This document shows, in pieces, positions 11,040 through 22,689 of a stretch of DNA of 64,000 bases (within the stretch, counting starts at the first letter, position 1; every line of letters starts with the position of its first letter). Source of the stretch: Cepaea nemoralis (Eukaryota > Mollusca > Gastropoda > Stylommatophora > Helicidae); the NCBI GenBank assembly GCA_014155875.1, contig JACEFZ010001382.1, positions 124,001-188,000 on the forward strand, in the 5' to 3' direction. Both the position numbers and the translations under genes were made by a program. Below the pieces are notes generated by a model. That model saw only the letters and a list, made by a program, of their open reading frames with translations. It was not told where the DNA came from and searched no databases.

Positions 11040-12135
11040 TCCTTCGACTGTGTATCTCTGACATCAATCATTATATTTAGTTGTATCCATCACTGTTTCA
11101 TCTGTGTATCTCCGACATGCATCATTATGTTAGGTTTATCTATTACTGCTTTATTTGTGATTCCAGAGATGCATTAAGGTGTTCAGTTTTATTCATCTCT
11201 ACTTCATTTCACTGCTTCATCTGTATACATCTGAGATACATCACTATATTTAATTTTGTCCATCACTGCTTCATCTATATATCTGTGACCTCAGTCATTA
11301 CATCTATTTTTATCCATCACTGCTTCATTTGTATATCTCTGAAATGCATCATTATATCTAGTTGTATCCATCACTGCTTCATTTGTGTATCTCTGAGATG
11401 CCTCATTATATCTAGTTGTATCCATCACTGCTTCATTTGTATATCTCTGAAATGCATCATTATATCTAGTTGTATCCATCACTGCTTCATTTGTATATCT
11501 CTGAAATGCATCATTATATCTAGTTGTGTCCATCACTGCTTCATTTGTGTATCTCTGAGATGCCTCATTATATCTAGTTGTATCCATCACTGCTTCATTT
11601 GTATATCTCTGAGATGCATCATTATATGTAGTTGTATCCATCACTGCTTCATTTGTATATCTCTTAAATGCATCATTATATCTAGTTGTATCCATCACTG
11701 CTTCATTTGTATATCTCTTAAATGCATCATTATATCTAGTTGTATCCATCACTGCTTCATTTGTATATCTCTGAGATGCCTCATTATATCTAGTTGTATC
11801 CATCACTGCTTCATTTGTATATCTCTGAAATGCATAATTATATCTAGCTGCATCCATCACTGCTTCATTTGTATATCTCTTAAATGCATCATTATATCTA
11901 GTTGTGTCCATCACTGCTTCATTTGTATATCTCTGAAATGCATCATTATATCTAGTTGTATCTATCACTGCTTCATTTGTGTATCTCTGAGATGCCTCAT
12001 TATATCTAGTTGTGTCCTTCACTGCTTCATTTATGTATCTCCAAGATGCTTCATTACATTTTGTGCTATCCATCATTGCTTCATTTGTATATCTGTAAGA
12101 TGCTTCATTATATTTTGTTTTATTCATCACTGCAT
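11040..12135. repeat. 54-bp minisatellite, main block, about 20 copies
   Basis: Units read ATCCATCACTGCTTCATTTG, TATATCTCTGAAATGCATCA, TTATATCTAGTTGT. Because 54 is divisible by three, long frames stay open on both strands (405 aa plus, 279 aa minus, with 18-residue periodicity such as RYTNEAVMDTTRYN). I treat these as by-products: there is no start context, splice signal or family match. Confidence 0.95.
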
Positions 12136-12311
12136 TGACTCTCTAGCATGTCATCAGGATATTCAGTTTTATTTTCTTCTTCTTCTTTCCTGTTTGGAGG
12201 GACGTGTGTCACACTTAGTTACACACCTCAAAGGTCAGTGTGTCCATCTTGGGCATGCATTTGTGTCAGGTTTTTTGGCTGTGCCTACCTGTGGGTAGGT
12301 AGGCTTTCCTC

Positions 12312-12490
12312 CCTGAGTTTTATCTCAACCATGTCCCAGTAACTTAATCGGATGAAATGGTAGCAATGATGGTGAAGTAAGAAGTCATGGCCTTAACAGT
12401 TTTATCTCAACCATGTCCCAGTAACTTGTTCGGATGACATGGTAGCAATGATGGTGAAGTAAGAAATCATAGCCATAACAGTTTTATTGT
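12312..12490. repeat. ~89-bp tandem duplication abutting a 3' splice site
   Basis: Two copies of a block with GTTTTATCTCAACCATGTCC, CAGTAACTT, GGTAGCAATGATGGTGAAGT. A third, truncated start (CATAACAGTTTTAT) merges into the polypyrimidine tract of the exon at 12503. Confidence 0.85.
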
Positions 12491-12502
12491 TTTCCTCAAC
12501 AG

Positions 12503-12566
12503 TATGAAAAGAGCAAGCTCCTTGTCGGTTCTCAACATAACCAGCAGTAGTGACGAATTGCTGCAA
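12503..12566 (+). CDS. internal coding exon of an unidentified host gene (penultimate in this reading)
   Basis: A strong acceptor (TTTTATTGTTTTCCTCAACAG) and donor (CAA|GTAAGTTT) bracket 64 bases. After one base that completes a split codon, the frame reads MKRASSLSVLNITSSSDELL and Q, ending in phase 0. It joins cleanly to the exon at 15052, which carries the stop. The peptide is Ser-rich, with a basophilic-kinase-like KRASS site. I do not recognise the protein. Earlier exons must lie upstream, but I could not find any in the first 12.5 kb. Confidence 0.65.
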
Positions 12567-12997
12567 GTAAGTTTCCTGTCATTGTCAGGATTTTATTCTC
12601 AGCATTACAGCTGTTATCAAAGATTATCACTGAGTAAATCGTAATATAACACATATGTGGCTAGTGTTTGTGTCATACTGTATGCAATTATATTAGTGTC
12701 CTTTGTGGATGTTTTTGTTTGCTGATGAAGGCCTTGTAGCCACAATGCTCATGCTGTCACTGGTGATCATTTTTCTGCCAAGGAAAGTCTTGTTCCAAAT
12801 ACATTCTATTTTTTGGTGTTTGGAGGAGTTATGGAATGATTATCAATTCACTATTTTGGTGTGGGAATAATGGTGTTTTCAAAAAGAAGTTTGCATCCAA
12901 GTATGAACAGTGTGCTGCCAAGGACAATTACTACCACTCCTGGCCACTTAAGCCTGAATTTAAAAAAAAATATTGTGTGTCTGTGGACAATATAAAT

Positions 12998-14095
12998 CTC
13001 TGCATTGTGGAGAGAGGGAGTATTGTGGTAGTAATCTCTGTATTGTGGAGAGATGGAGTATTGTGGTAGTAATCTCTGTATATTGTGGAGAGAGGGAGTA
13101 TTGTGATAGTAATCACTGTATATTGTGGAGAAAGGGAGTATTGTGGGGAGAGAGAGTATTGTGACAGTAATCTGTATATTGTGGAGAAAGGGAGTATTGT
13201 GGTAGTAATCTGTATATTGTGGAGAGAGGGAATATTGTGATAGTAATCTGTGTGTTGTCGAGAGAGGGAGTATTGTGGTAGTAATCTGTATATTGTGAAG
13301 ATAGGGAGTATTGTGGTAGTAATCTCTGTATTGTGGAGAGAGGGAGTATTGTGGTAGTAATCTGTGTATTGTGGAGAGAGGGAGTATTGTGGTAGTAATC
13401 TGTGTATTGTGAAGATAGAGAGTTTTGTGGTAGTAATTTGTGTATTGTGGAGAGAGGCAGTATTGTGATAGTAATCTGTGTATTGTGGAGAGAGGGAGTA
13501 TTGTGATAGTAATCTGTGTATTGTGGAGAGAGGCAGTATTGTGATAGTAATTTGTGTATTGTGGAGAGAGGCAGTATTGTGATAGTAATCTGTATATTGT
13601 GGAGAGAGGGAGTATTGTGATAGTAATCTGTGTATTGTGGAGAGAGGGAGTATTGTCGTAGTAATCTGTATATTGTGGAGAGAGAGAGTATTGTGATAGT
13701 AATCTGTGTATTGTGGAGAGAGGGAGTATTGTGATAGTAATCTGTATATTGTGGGGAGAGAGAGTATTGTGGTAGTCATCTGTGTATTGTGGAGAGAAGG
13801 AGTATTGTGGTAGTAATCTCTGTATTGTGGAGAGAGTATTGTGGTAGTAATCTGTGTATTGTGGAGAGAGTATAGTGGTAGTAATGTCTGTATATTGTGG
13901 AGAGAGGGAGTATTGTGGTAGTAATCTGTGTATTGTGGAGAGAGTATAGTGGTAGTAATGTCTGTATATTGTGGAGAGAGGGAGTATTGTGGTAGTAATC
14001 AGTGTATTGTGGAGAGAGAGTATTGTGATAGTAATCAGTGTATTGTGGAGAGGGAGTATTGTGGTAGTAATCTGTGTATTGTGGACAGGGTTAGT
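12998..14095. repeat. 38-40 bp minisatellite in intron
   Basis: Units run TATTGTGGAGAGAGGGAGTA, TTGTGATAGTAATCTGTG, about 27 copies with length variants. The 418-aa and 282-aa minus-strand frames (repeated HNTQITTTILPLST) are by-products. The array lies in the intron between the exons at 12503 and 15052. Confidence 0.95.
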
Positions 14096-14339
14096 TTTAT
14101 TAAACATGCTTATTTTAAATTTGAAGTTTTGAAGTATTTGGGTATTTCTATGTCATCATCATCAGAATGATAACTTTTGGGGGTCTAGAAGTACATATTG
14201 CTTGACCGTCGTCTTCTGTGTTGAATATCTATGTTACTGGGCTGTAATGAGAGCCATCAAGGACTTGCTGCATCATGATGATTTCTTCTTTTTCTTCAAA
14301 GACCTTCTGACGTTTAAAAAAATAAAAGGCCCCAAAGCA

Positions 14340-14500
14340 GTTTTCTGCCATTGGTTTGTCATGTGATAGCCCCGTCACATTTTGTAGGCCTGAGAGCAGG
14401 GAGGCCAATCTTTCCTTCAATTTTCCAGGCATCGAACCCACGTCACTGCACTCATGACATTACCAGCGTGGTTCACTGTATAATTCGCTGGCATGCCTGC
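14340..14500 (-). mobile_element. tRNA-headed SINE-like fragment
   Basis: Minus-strand text reads ATGCCAGCGAATTATACAGT ... GACGTGGGTTCGATGCCTGG, an A-box/B-box arrangement with a good B box (GGGTTCGATGCC). A similar word order (CATCACTGCACTC.GGACATT) appears at 50395-50420. Confidence 0.55.
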
Positions 14501-15051
14501 CTTCAGACATCAGCCAGAATAAATTTACATAAAAAGTGGTCAAGTTAGAGCTTGTTGATTTTTTATGTTTTTCTCTTATCTTGTTGTCTTCTTTAATGAT
14601 AACATTGCAGAATTGTCACCAGTATCTGGGCATGGGATATTAAATATCTATTGCGAGCTTTTGAAACGTCGGTTTTGCGGCTAGAGTGTATAAACATAAA
14701 CAAGAAGTAGAATCAATCAGTTTCACTAGAACAATCACAAGTGAAAAAAATTAGCACTGTGGCTAAAGAAGTCTTTGTCAGTACACAAACAATAAATACA
14801 CACAAATACAACTGCATGAAAAACTATACATAAAAATATATATAAAGGTTACTCATCTGTTTCCTTATTATGAACTTGAAACGTGTGAAGCCTCATGTAT
14901 AAGTGATGGAAGGGAGTGCTGAACCGGTGTTTTGTGGCCAGAATGGTCTGGCTTTTAGTAAAACAAATTGTTGGACCACACTTCATGACACTGTAAATAC
15001 AGGTCACCAAAATAAAGAATACACATATTTGTTTATCATTTTTTCTCACAG

Positions 15052-15147
15052 GAAAGTCGACGTCCAGCTGGAGACCTTAACAGTGGAAACTTAAGTACGC
15101 GGGGACGGACATTTAGTACCGAACACTTGTCCGGAGGATTGTTTTAG
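15052..15147 (+). CDS. terminal coding exon of the same unidentified host gene
   Basis: The acceptor is a T-rich tract ending TTTTTTCTCACAG. The frame in phase with the previous exon reads ESRRPAGDLNSGNLSTRGRT, then FSTEHLSGGLF and TAG. The 31 residues are Ser/Gly/Arg-rich and look disordered, as expected of a C-terminal tail. CpG-containing codons stand out from the AT-rich surroundings. I cannot name the family; a regulatory or scaffold protein with a phosphorylated tail is only a guess. Confidence 0.65.
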   Translation, partial: ESRRPAGDLNSGNLSTRGRTFSTEHLSGGLF

Positions 15148-15950
15148 TTTTCACTGGTGTTTTTAATTGCATAGTTTCCGCTTTATTTTTTTCTTTTGTT
15201 TACATTTTTGTTTGTTTGAAATGTGATAATGGCTTTGGACAGTGTATGTGCTCAGGGTTTTATGCCAGTCGTTTGTCTTTTTTTTTTTTAAATTACAGCC
15301 GCAAGGCAATATTTGTAGAATGAAAGGCTTATACACAATATAAAGGTGTTTGTTTTAAAAAAAGGCAAAGGCAAAGGGTTTTTTTTTTGTGTGTGTGTAT
15401 GTCCTTGAAATAATTTAAAATTACCCCCCATTACCAAAAAAAAAAAAAAAATAGGAGGTGGTTTCTTAAAGTGAAATTAATGAATGGACTGTAATTTGTG
15501 ACAATGCTCATTGAAATCTTTATTCTGAAATGTTACATTGCCACATGACATGAACTTAGTTTGTTTATGTGAGATTCAAATCTGCCACAAGCAAGTTGCA
15601 TAAAAGTAGTCAGATTGTGCTTTTTCTGATCTCCTTCTTGTACAAGTGACAAATTTAGTATAACTCTCTGCATGTGATTAGATTGCGTTGCTTCTCCGCC
15701 ATATATAAGCACCAACAAGTTCAGTTTGATGCATTTAACTTCAATGTAGTATTTTTGTTGTTATTTTTTTTTTTGGTATATGTGTTTATCTTTTCAGAGT
15801 AACATTTTCTGCCTTTGATGTGTTGTTGGTTAATGAATGTTTTATTTGGACGAAAGATCGTGAATTTATGTGATATGTAACAGTTGCCGTTGGAGTGTAA
15901 GAAGACTACCCCCCAAAACAGCATGCCACAAACAGCACTGACATTTTGGA
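15148..15950 (+). other. probable 3' UTR of the unidentified gene
   Basis: T-rich, with poly-T, poly-A and GT runs and no long frame. The first clear AATAAA downstream on the plus strand is at about 16499, so the end of the transcript is uncertain. Confidence 0.35.
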
Positions 15951-15955
15951 ACAGT

Positions 15956-16375
15956 TGTTTGAGTCATTGAGTTGTCAAATCATAGCGAACAGCAGTGGTT
16001 TCCCTTTGCCTTCTGTTTGTCTAGTTTTAACTCCGCTAGCCTTTGTGTATAGAACCATGCAAGGCAGCAGGGAGGAGATGTTTATATATGACACTTCTTA
16101 TCCACCAGTTGTCCATTAACCTAGTTCTAAGGTATTTTATAGAGATAGCATGCTCCCAGTTAATTTATTTGAGTCATTGAGTTGTGGAATCATAATGCAC
16201 TAGGGAATGTACAATTGTGGTTTCCCTTTGCCTTCTGTTTGTCTAGTCTTAACTCCGCTGGCCTTTGTCTAAACAGAAGAACTATACAAGGCAGCAGGGA
16301 GGAGAGGTTATATATGACACCTTTCATCCGCCAATTGTCAAGTCACATAGTTTTGAGGTATTTATAGAGATAGCT
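15956..16375. repeat. ~210-bp tandem duplication
   Basis: TTGAGTCATTGAGTTGT, TTTCCCTTTGCCTTCTGTTT, GGCAGCAGGGAGGAGA and TATTTATAGAGATAGC each occur twice, in order, at 15956-16150 and 16169-16375. Confidence 0.9.
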
Positions 16376-16725
16376 GCCCCACCAACTAACTAGCCTCCTC
16401 TCAGTGACCACTGCCCGTGTTGGTCCGTGGCCATCTCATGGCTAATCTCTACATACAGAGGCAGCTCTACCATTTGCCACCTGGTGGATGCTCACAGGAA
16501 TAAAACAGATTCTTACTTAAAGATGAATGAAGTCATTCCAAGAAACCGATGAAAACCATAAATTGATGAAAGAAATAGATGTAGGCATTCAAGACTTGTC
16601 TGTACATGTTATGATGAGCTGTTAGGTCTTCCTCTGTTTCTATTGCCCTGTGGGATTACCTTTTAGTAGAGTGTAAAGTTTGTTTCCATTATTATTTTTG
16701 TGGTATAATGTAGTTCCTGGGGTGA
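16376..16725. other. unannotated spacer
   Basis: No gene recognised. An AATAAA at about 16499 might serve the upstream gene. Confidence 0.35.
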
Positions 16726-16729
16726 ATAC

Positions 16730-16990
16730 CGTGAATCCCTTAGACTGCCAGGGTAATTAACAACAATTACCTGAAAAGGCTAATGAAGGTAGAACACTAC
16801 ATAAAACTATTTAAAAAAAAATACAAAACAGTGTTCTTCAGTCACATCATGAGAAGAGAGGTATTGGTAAACATCATGGGCACTAGAAAGATCAGTGGAG
16901 GAAGAAGCAGCAAACCAAGAAACATGATGTTGGATGGTCTAAGATGACGGCATGGAGGAATATTTTCAATAGAATTCATCCAGAACACTA
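16730..16990 (+). mobile_element. LINE tail fragment
   Basis: The text translates in pieces as FFSHIMRRE ... ISGGRSSKPRNMMLDGLR, like the common non-LTR C-terminal tail GHIMRREGLE..ISGKRSRGRPRxxMLDGL. Its left part (GGGTAATTAACAACAATTAC, AAAGGCTAATGAA) recurs at 33990-34115. Confidence 0.7.
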
Positions 16991-16999
16991 AGAATCGAG

Positions 17000-18015
17000 A
17001 TATGTGAAGATAGATGAATCCTTACGCCATTTGGTCTGGTCTCAACATGTTCCTCTTGTACCTTGCGGTGTCGAGGTGAAGTATAAACAGCAGGAGAGTG
17101 CCCACCTATGGGCATCATATATCGATATTCCCATGGACTCTGTTATTCCCTGCATCCATCATTTACGTGGTCGGCCTCTTCCACTGCTTCCCTCTGGTCT
17201 TTACATCATTGCTTGTTGTGGTATACTGTTTGTTGGTAACCTACTTGCATGGCCAAACCATTTGACTTGCTGCCTTCTAATAAAATCTAGTGCAGCTACA
17301 ACCCCCACTTTAGTCCTGATTTCTTCATTTCTGATCTTATCTCTTCTTGATACATTGAGTATTTTTCTCAGGAATCTCATTTCTGTTGTTGTGATGTTTC
17401 TTTTCTCTTTTTCTGTCATTGTCCAGGTTTGGCATTGGTAACATAGAGTTGGTAGGAAGATTGTGTTGTAAAGTGCTTTCATAGTAGTTGTTCTTTAGTA
17501 TTGGTGCCATTTGTCCAATGAGTTGGTTTGCCTTATTGCATCTATTTTCGATCATGTCTTCTGATTTGCCATTTGATATTATACTTCCTAGGTACTTGAA
17601 ACTCTTTACTTGTTTCAAGGGATGATCGTTTAGGTGAATCGTTGTTGCTTTTTCTTCTTTAGTTATAGTCATTACCTCTGTTTTGCTTGTGCTAATTTTC
17701 ATGTTATGTTCCCTACACATTTCATTTAGACTATTCATGTGGTCTTGTAATTCGGCTTCTGATTTTGCTATTAGTCAGTCTAGGCCAGTCGTAGGTTTAG
17801 GACAAAAATCTGACCATAGGGAGTCCATCCCCTATGGCAAGCCATAGCCCCGTTAGCCCATGACCTCGCGGTCATGGTTTCCCAGTCTACACCACGTGGA
17901 GGTGGGGTTGATTTGTGTAGTCCGTTGGTCATCGGTAGGCTACTAATTTTCACTTTCACCACTCCTGGGAGAAGCTAGCCGATCCTAACCCTGCTGGCTG
18001 CAGGGCCAGGTGCAG
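17000..18015 (-). mobile_element. non-LTR retrotransposon, internally deleted
   Basis: On the minus strand a leader-like block (17780-18015, with KISSLPMTNGLHKSTPPPRG) joins directly to the end of a reverse transcriptase ORF: MKISTSKTEVMTI, then QVKSFKYLGSIISNG, then in another frame TLCYQCQTWTMTE, then ATEMRFLRK-like FLRKILNVSRRDKIRNEEI and KWFGHASRL. The catalytic RT core is missing and at least one frameshift occurs near 17460, so it is dead. Confidence 0.85.
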
Positions 18016-18184
18016 TCCACACCTTGTAGGCCTGGTAATGGTGATTATATAATATATAGTTATAAAGGAATCATTTTAAAAGTATAACCAGCAGAAAATG
18101 AAACTTTTTTAAATTACCAACTTGATTACTGGCTTTCCATAGTTAAAAAACAACTTATCATCTACTGCCTATAGTACCTTGCTG

Positions 18185-18370
18185 TGTAGGACGGGGGTCT
18201 TGAGTCTGAGGAATTAAGGCCACCTGGCTGGTGCTGTCACCGTGAATTGTGCAGATTAGGGTTTTCTTTTTACCCTCAATTAGAAATAATCCACACCTTA
18301 CCAAGGATTCGAACGTGGGTCTCCCGAAGGAGAACCCGCCAATCTAGCCACTCGTCTAGCCGCTTGCCAT
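18185..18370 (-). mobile_element. tRNA-derived SINE or tRNA pseudogene
   Basis: Minus strand: AGCGGCTAGACGAGTGGCTA ... CCACGTTCGAATCCTTGG, with a near-perfect B box (GTTCGAATCC) and a class-II-like variable arm (CTCCTTCGGGAG). No acceptor-stem pairing is convincing, so a working tRNA gene is unlikely. Confidence 0.55.
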
Positions 18371-18970
18371 TACTAGCCCCAGATACTGACTAAGCGGTCT
18401 TAAGAGTTAACTGTACAGAATGATGCTGCTGTTTGCATTTAATGGTGACATGCTTCAGTTGGACATATTTCACGTGTATCTAGTAGATGTACATGTTGTC
18501 TTATAATTTCAAGTTGAACGAGTGAAATGTCATGACAGAAAAACATAATGTGATAACAGTATATTGATCATGTTTTTGCTTGCTATACGTTTACATTTTT
18601 GTCATTGGCACAGCTTATTTACATCTGCTCATCTTTGCCCTAGTGTCGTACATACTTCATTGCTGCTCTTTAGGGTTTCTTCCACATTTAAATCACTTTC
18701 TTACTTGGTGCAGGTTTGTTGACAATATATATTGCTGTTAACCTCATTTCCTGATGGTATTTACTGCAATTCATTATTTCTATGTAAATTTATGTTATGG
18801 TATTCATTATTGTTGGTATAAATATATCTTTCTATCATCAGACTGGTATGTTCCTAAAGAACACCAAGGTTGTAAAATCCTTCTCTGTCAGTGTTTGCCC
18901 TGGGTTATTTTCAGATATGTGTTCTTGAAGTCTAGACAAAATAAGGACGTGACTAAGCCCTAAACAAAGG
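18371..18970. other. unannotated spacer
   Basis: AT-rich, with no supported feature. Confidence 0.4.
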
Positions 18971-18974
18971 AGGA

Positions 18975-19530
18975 ATGACAAGATAATTCTAAGTAGATCA
19001 AGGTTGAAGGAGTAAAACATTTAGCGGAAAGTTAATTATTAAGTTAGGTCAAGGTTGGAGAAGTAAAACATTTAATGAAAAGTTAATTATTAAATGAGAT
19101 CGGGTGGAGGAAGTGACACATTTAACGGACAGTTAATTCTTAAGTGAGATAAAGATTGGAGTTCTGCACACCCAAAATAGTCCCCAAACAGGACCTGCTA
19201 TGCTATGGGTCTGTGTTGTGCTGGTACCATCATATTTTGTTTAGGAATAGGTGGCCTGTCTTTCTCTGACATAAGCGGATGACAAACGCAGGTGTGGAAC
19301 ATTCGTCTGACCTCGATCATGACATTTTCAGCATAGACCCACAGTGACTGCATGAACATGTCCGATGAAGTCAAACATTTCATGAAAAGATCATTACTAT
19401 GTGAGAACAAGGTTGAAGAGGTAAAACAGTTCGTGAAAAGATTATTACTAAGTGAGATAAAGGTTGTAGAAGTAAAACATTCCATGAAAAAATGATTACT
19501 AATTATAATCATGGTTGAAGAAGTTAAATA
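18975..19530. repeat. ~50-bp tandem repeat interrupted by a ~200-bp insert
   Basis: Units with AAGGTTGAAGGAGTAAAACA, TTTAGCGGAAAGTTAATTAT, TAAGT run to about 19158 and resume at about 19368. The 19160-19365 insert is unrelated; I could not assign it. Confidence 0.8.
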
Positions 19531-19539
19531 TTGTAGGCA

Positions 19540-19745
19540 CATCAACAGATTAATACCGTTAAAAGCCATGCTGGGGGAAAAAGGGGACAGCAGACGTGCA
19601 AGAGGAAGACAACAGTGTAAATGGGAGGACAACATCAAAATATGAGCTAGAAAGGGGACTACCATCATGGCAATAAATAAAAGAGACTGGAGATCTACTG
19701 CGACCAACCTTTGATGTGAAGATGGCAAATGATCTGATCTATTGA
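19540..19745 (+). mobile_element. LINE tail fragment
   Basis: Reads as LKAMLGEKGDSRRARGRQQC, KWEDNIKI, then AINKRDWRSTATNL in another frame. This matches the GKRxRGRQRxRWEDNI...DRxxWR tail of CR1/Jockey-like ORF2 proteins. Stops and shifts show it is dead. Confidence 0.7.
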
Positions 19746-19811
19746 AATGTAAACTGTAAACTTATTCTGGATCCATGTCACAAATAAGATAGTTATATTT
19801 CACCGGGATCA

Positions 19812-20030
19812 CGTGGTGGCTATATCGACCTCATGGTCTTGGATTTTATCTGCATCGAGATGGATTTAAATTGTTAAAATTAACCAAGGCTCGACCCAGC
19901 CCAAACTGGGTACCAAGAAATGTCTAGGGAAGTAGAGATAGTCGACAAGATACTGCGTGCTGATTGGTCTATACATATTTGGGTCTAGCACTATTATATG
20001 CCCACTGAGCCTTAAAGCGTGTAAACCAGT
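19812..20030 (+). mobile_element. SINE family A
   Basis: GACCCAGCCCAAACTGGGTA, CCAAGAAATG, GGGAAGTAGAGATAGTCGAC and CCCACTGAGCCTTAAAG match the copy at 3786; the head is diverged. Confidence 0.75.
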
Positions 20031-20039
20031 CCTACTTAT

Positions 20040-21275
20040 TTCACACATCTGTAAACTGTCTAGTTCAAGTGTTCAGTGCCAGAATCTTTAACAGTTCGTT
20101 GCGTTTATAATTCTGTGGAAACAACTGGCAATTCAAAATATTTCCCAATTACCAGTTGTACTATGGTTTTGCTAGGAATGGATTCTGTTTTGTCATGTTT
20201 TCTGTAAACAACTGGGTAATTTACTCAACAAAATTTGATGTCTCAGAGGGTATATACTTGTTTGTTAAGTAGTTGGTCAGCTGTTGCTACTTGTTTCCTG
20301 TGAATAAGACAATTGTTGTCACTTTGAATCTATATATGCTGGACATACTGTATACTCCAGATCACTGTATTTACTAGCTGGCACTCTTCGGTTCCCCCAT
20401 AAGAAAACAAATATTGTATAAATGTATCACTAGACATGTTTGAAATGAAACAAACATTCTCCAAGATTTGCATAAACCTCCGATGCTCTTTATTCTCTCT
20501 TGCTTATTTCGAACTATTTCTATGAGAATAAGAAGAAGCAAGTTTACTGTTCGTCTCTGTTGGATTTAATGTCGCTGTTACCTCAAACATGTCTAGTGTT
20601 GCTTCCATTTCATCTAGTTTCTTTAATATATCCTACCATGCACAACCCGTTTCATTTGGCTTTTTTATAGAAAAATATTTCAGTTATACATTTTTCTGAA
20701 CTAAAGAACCTGAATTTTATTTACTGTGGGCATTATTATAATTTGCCTGCTATCATGAGTTGTGTGTCGTATCTGCAACAGCAGTGGTTGCATTAACTTG
20801 GTGCTTTGGTTGATTCTAGCTTGGTGTGGGGGTTATTATGTATTTGCTGTTCAGTTTTCTGTAATCAATGAAATGTTTATTGTCCAGCACAAAACTAAGA
20901 AACTGTCTTCAATGTTGTTCATTAGACAGAGAATAAAGACTCGCCATTTGCTTTGCAAAGAAATGCAATCGTGAGAATGAGCCATTTGTCACAGAAAAAC
21001 TGGGGATTGTCGCAAAAGTAGACAGCGTATTTATGATTATGTATTTGTTCAAGGCTGTGATTTATTATCATGACAAAGTCTGCTTTATTATAGTGTTTTA
21101 TTCCTTTTACTGTTCTTAGATATTGTCAATGTTTTGTGTAAACATGAATTTATACATGAGAATCAGGGTGATGACATTCATTCCTTTATTTACTGTCAGT
21201 GTGAACACAGTTCATGCTTCAATGTTAACTAAGTTGACCTGGCATTATTGTGATAAATGTAGCTGTCATAAACAG
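20040..21275. other. unannotated spacer
   Basis: No exon with paired splice signals, RNA gene or element that I can support. Confidence 0.4.
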
Positions 21276-21279
21276 TTCA

Positions 21280-21430
21280 GGCAGTTCCAGATCTGTCATG
21301 TGAATCCTGAATGTCACATAATCACAGTTCAAGCAGTAACAAATCTTTCATGTGAATCCTGAATGTTATTTAATGACAGTTCAAGCAGTAACAAATCTTT
21401 CATGTGAATCTTGAATGTTACATAATCACG
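21280..21430. repeat. 57-bp tandem repeat, about 2.6 copies
   Basis: AATCTTTCATGTGAATCCTG, AATGTTATTTAATGACAGTT, CAAGCAGTAAC recur at a constant 57-bp step. Confidence 0.85.
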
Positions 21431-22245
21431 ATCCACATCCCAGCACATTGGGTATTCCCAGGAGTGCTCAGTCCTCCGATGCAGCAGACATCTCACAGTA
21501 TCTCTACTCACTGCTCCCATGAGAAGTTGGTTGTAATATCTCCTCTCTCACCCTCAAAGACAGCATTGGCGTGCTTGGCCAGGCTTCACTGACAATTTGT
21601 GTAATCGAACTAGTGTTAGAGACTCATCAGTATCGGCCAGCATGTCCATACTTCATTGACGATATCAACCCTGTCCGTGCTTCTTAGCGCTTGTATTGGT
21701 GCATTGCTTACATTGTTTGAATTCTAAATACATGTAAAGTTGTCTCATCATGGAATTCATCAGTTAATACTGCAGCTGTATAATCAGTCTGTGACTATCT
21801 TTCCCCAAATACCTACCATGTTCATTCAAATGCTTGTGCTTTTACTTGAAGCTTTGATGGTGTACATAAAGCTAATTACTAAGTCTTGCAGGCATGCTTT
21901 AACCAAAACCAAACCCTTAAACACGATTAGCCTTGGCAAACATTACTTCACTGCCAGTGCACACTGATGCAAGTTTACTCAGCAACACATGTATCTGTTT
22001 CTGCTGCCTTATTTTCTCACATTTGCCCATCATTTGTGAATCATAAAGAACACTAAATACCAAGAGACAGGTTATCTTGCGTCTGGTTTAACTGGCACAT
22101 TTATCACGTGATATGTTGGAGATTTTCCATTTAAAGTTTTCAGGACTGAAATAGACTGCAAATTGTCAGGACAGTCAAATAGATTTAGTTTTTCAGTGAA
22201 GCATTCATATGTTTATCAATGAATTAAAGTGTGGATAAAAAGTTA
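21431..22245. other. unannotated spacer
   Basis: No supported feature. Confidence 0.4.
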
Positions 22246-22249
22246 GTTG

Positions 22250-22470
22250 TACGTCCTTTAAAAGACATCACAATCAACTCCAGCATTTATTGACTTTTTT
22301 GAGTTAATAGACAATTGTACTTTCAGTAGTTTGCCATTGCATTCTGTATGACCGATGCTAATACCACCGTGAAAATCAACGCAAAGATCTGCTCCTGAAT
22401 CGTCTGTGGCTAACTCGGAACCTGGTAGGTTGGGATTGTGAATCTGCATACACTGCCCCTGAGCCACATA
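22250..22470 (-). mobile_element. SINE family B
   Basis: Plus-strand words AAAAGACATCACAATCAACT, CCAGCATTTATTGA and CAGTAGTTTGCCATTGCATT are the reverse complement of the family body; the head is degraded. Confidence 0.75.
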
Positions 22471-22689
22471 CTAAAGTGGGATGCTTGCCCACAAACAAAT
22501 CAACCAGGTAAATTCCAGTTTCTGCCATGGTGCAGTCCTGGTTGTTTAGTTAAAATGTCAATTATTGAAACTTGATTGTCCCTGCCATAAATTTTTTTAT
22601 TAAATAGAGAAGCATGTAATGGATTCATCAATTTCTAGCGTATGCTGTTTTTATTTTGGTGTGAGTGGCTGTTTCCCTCCATTCTTGTG

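Noticed and set aside
11291..12130. Secreted or repeat protein on the minus strand
   Set aside because: Both strands are open because of the 54-bp period; kept only as a low-interest note.
12851..14107. 418-aa and 282-aa minus-strand frames of repeated THNTQIT/TILPLST
   Set aside because: By-products of the 38-40 bp minisatellite.
18185..18370. Functional tRNA gene
   Set aside because: The B box is good, but the acceptor stem does not pair and SINE-like body sequence follows.
19198..19728. 176-aa minus-strand frame
   Set aside because: Runs over a tandem repeat and an antisense LINE tail.
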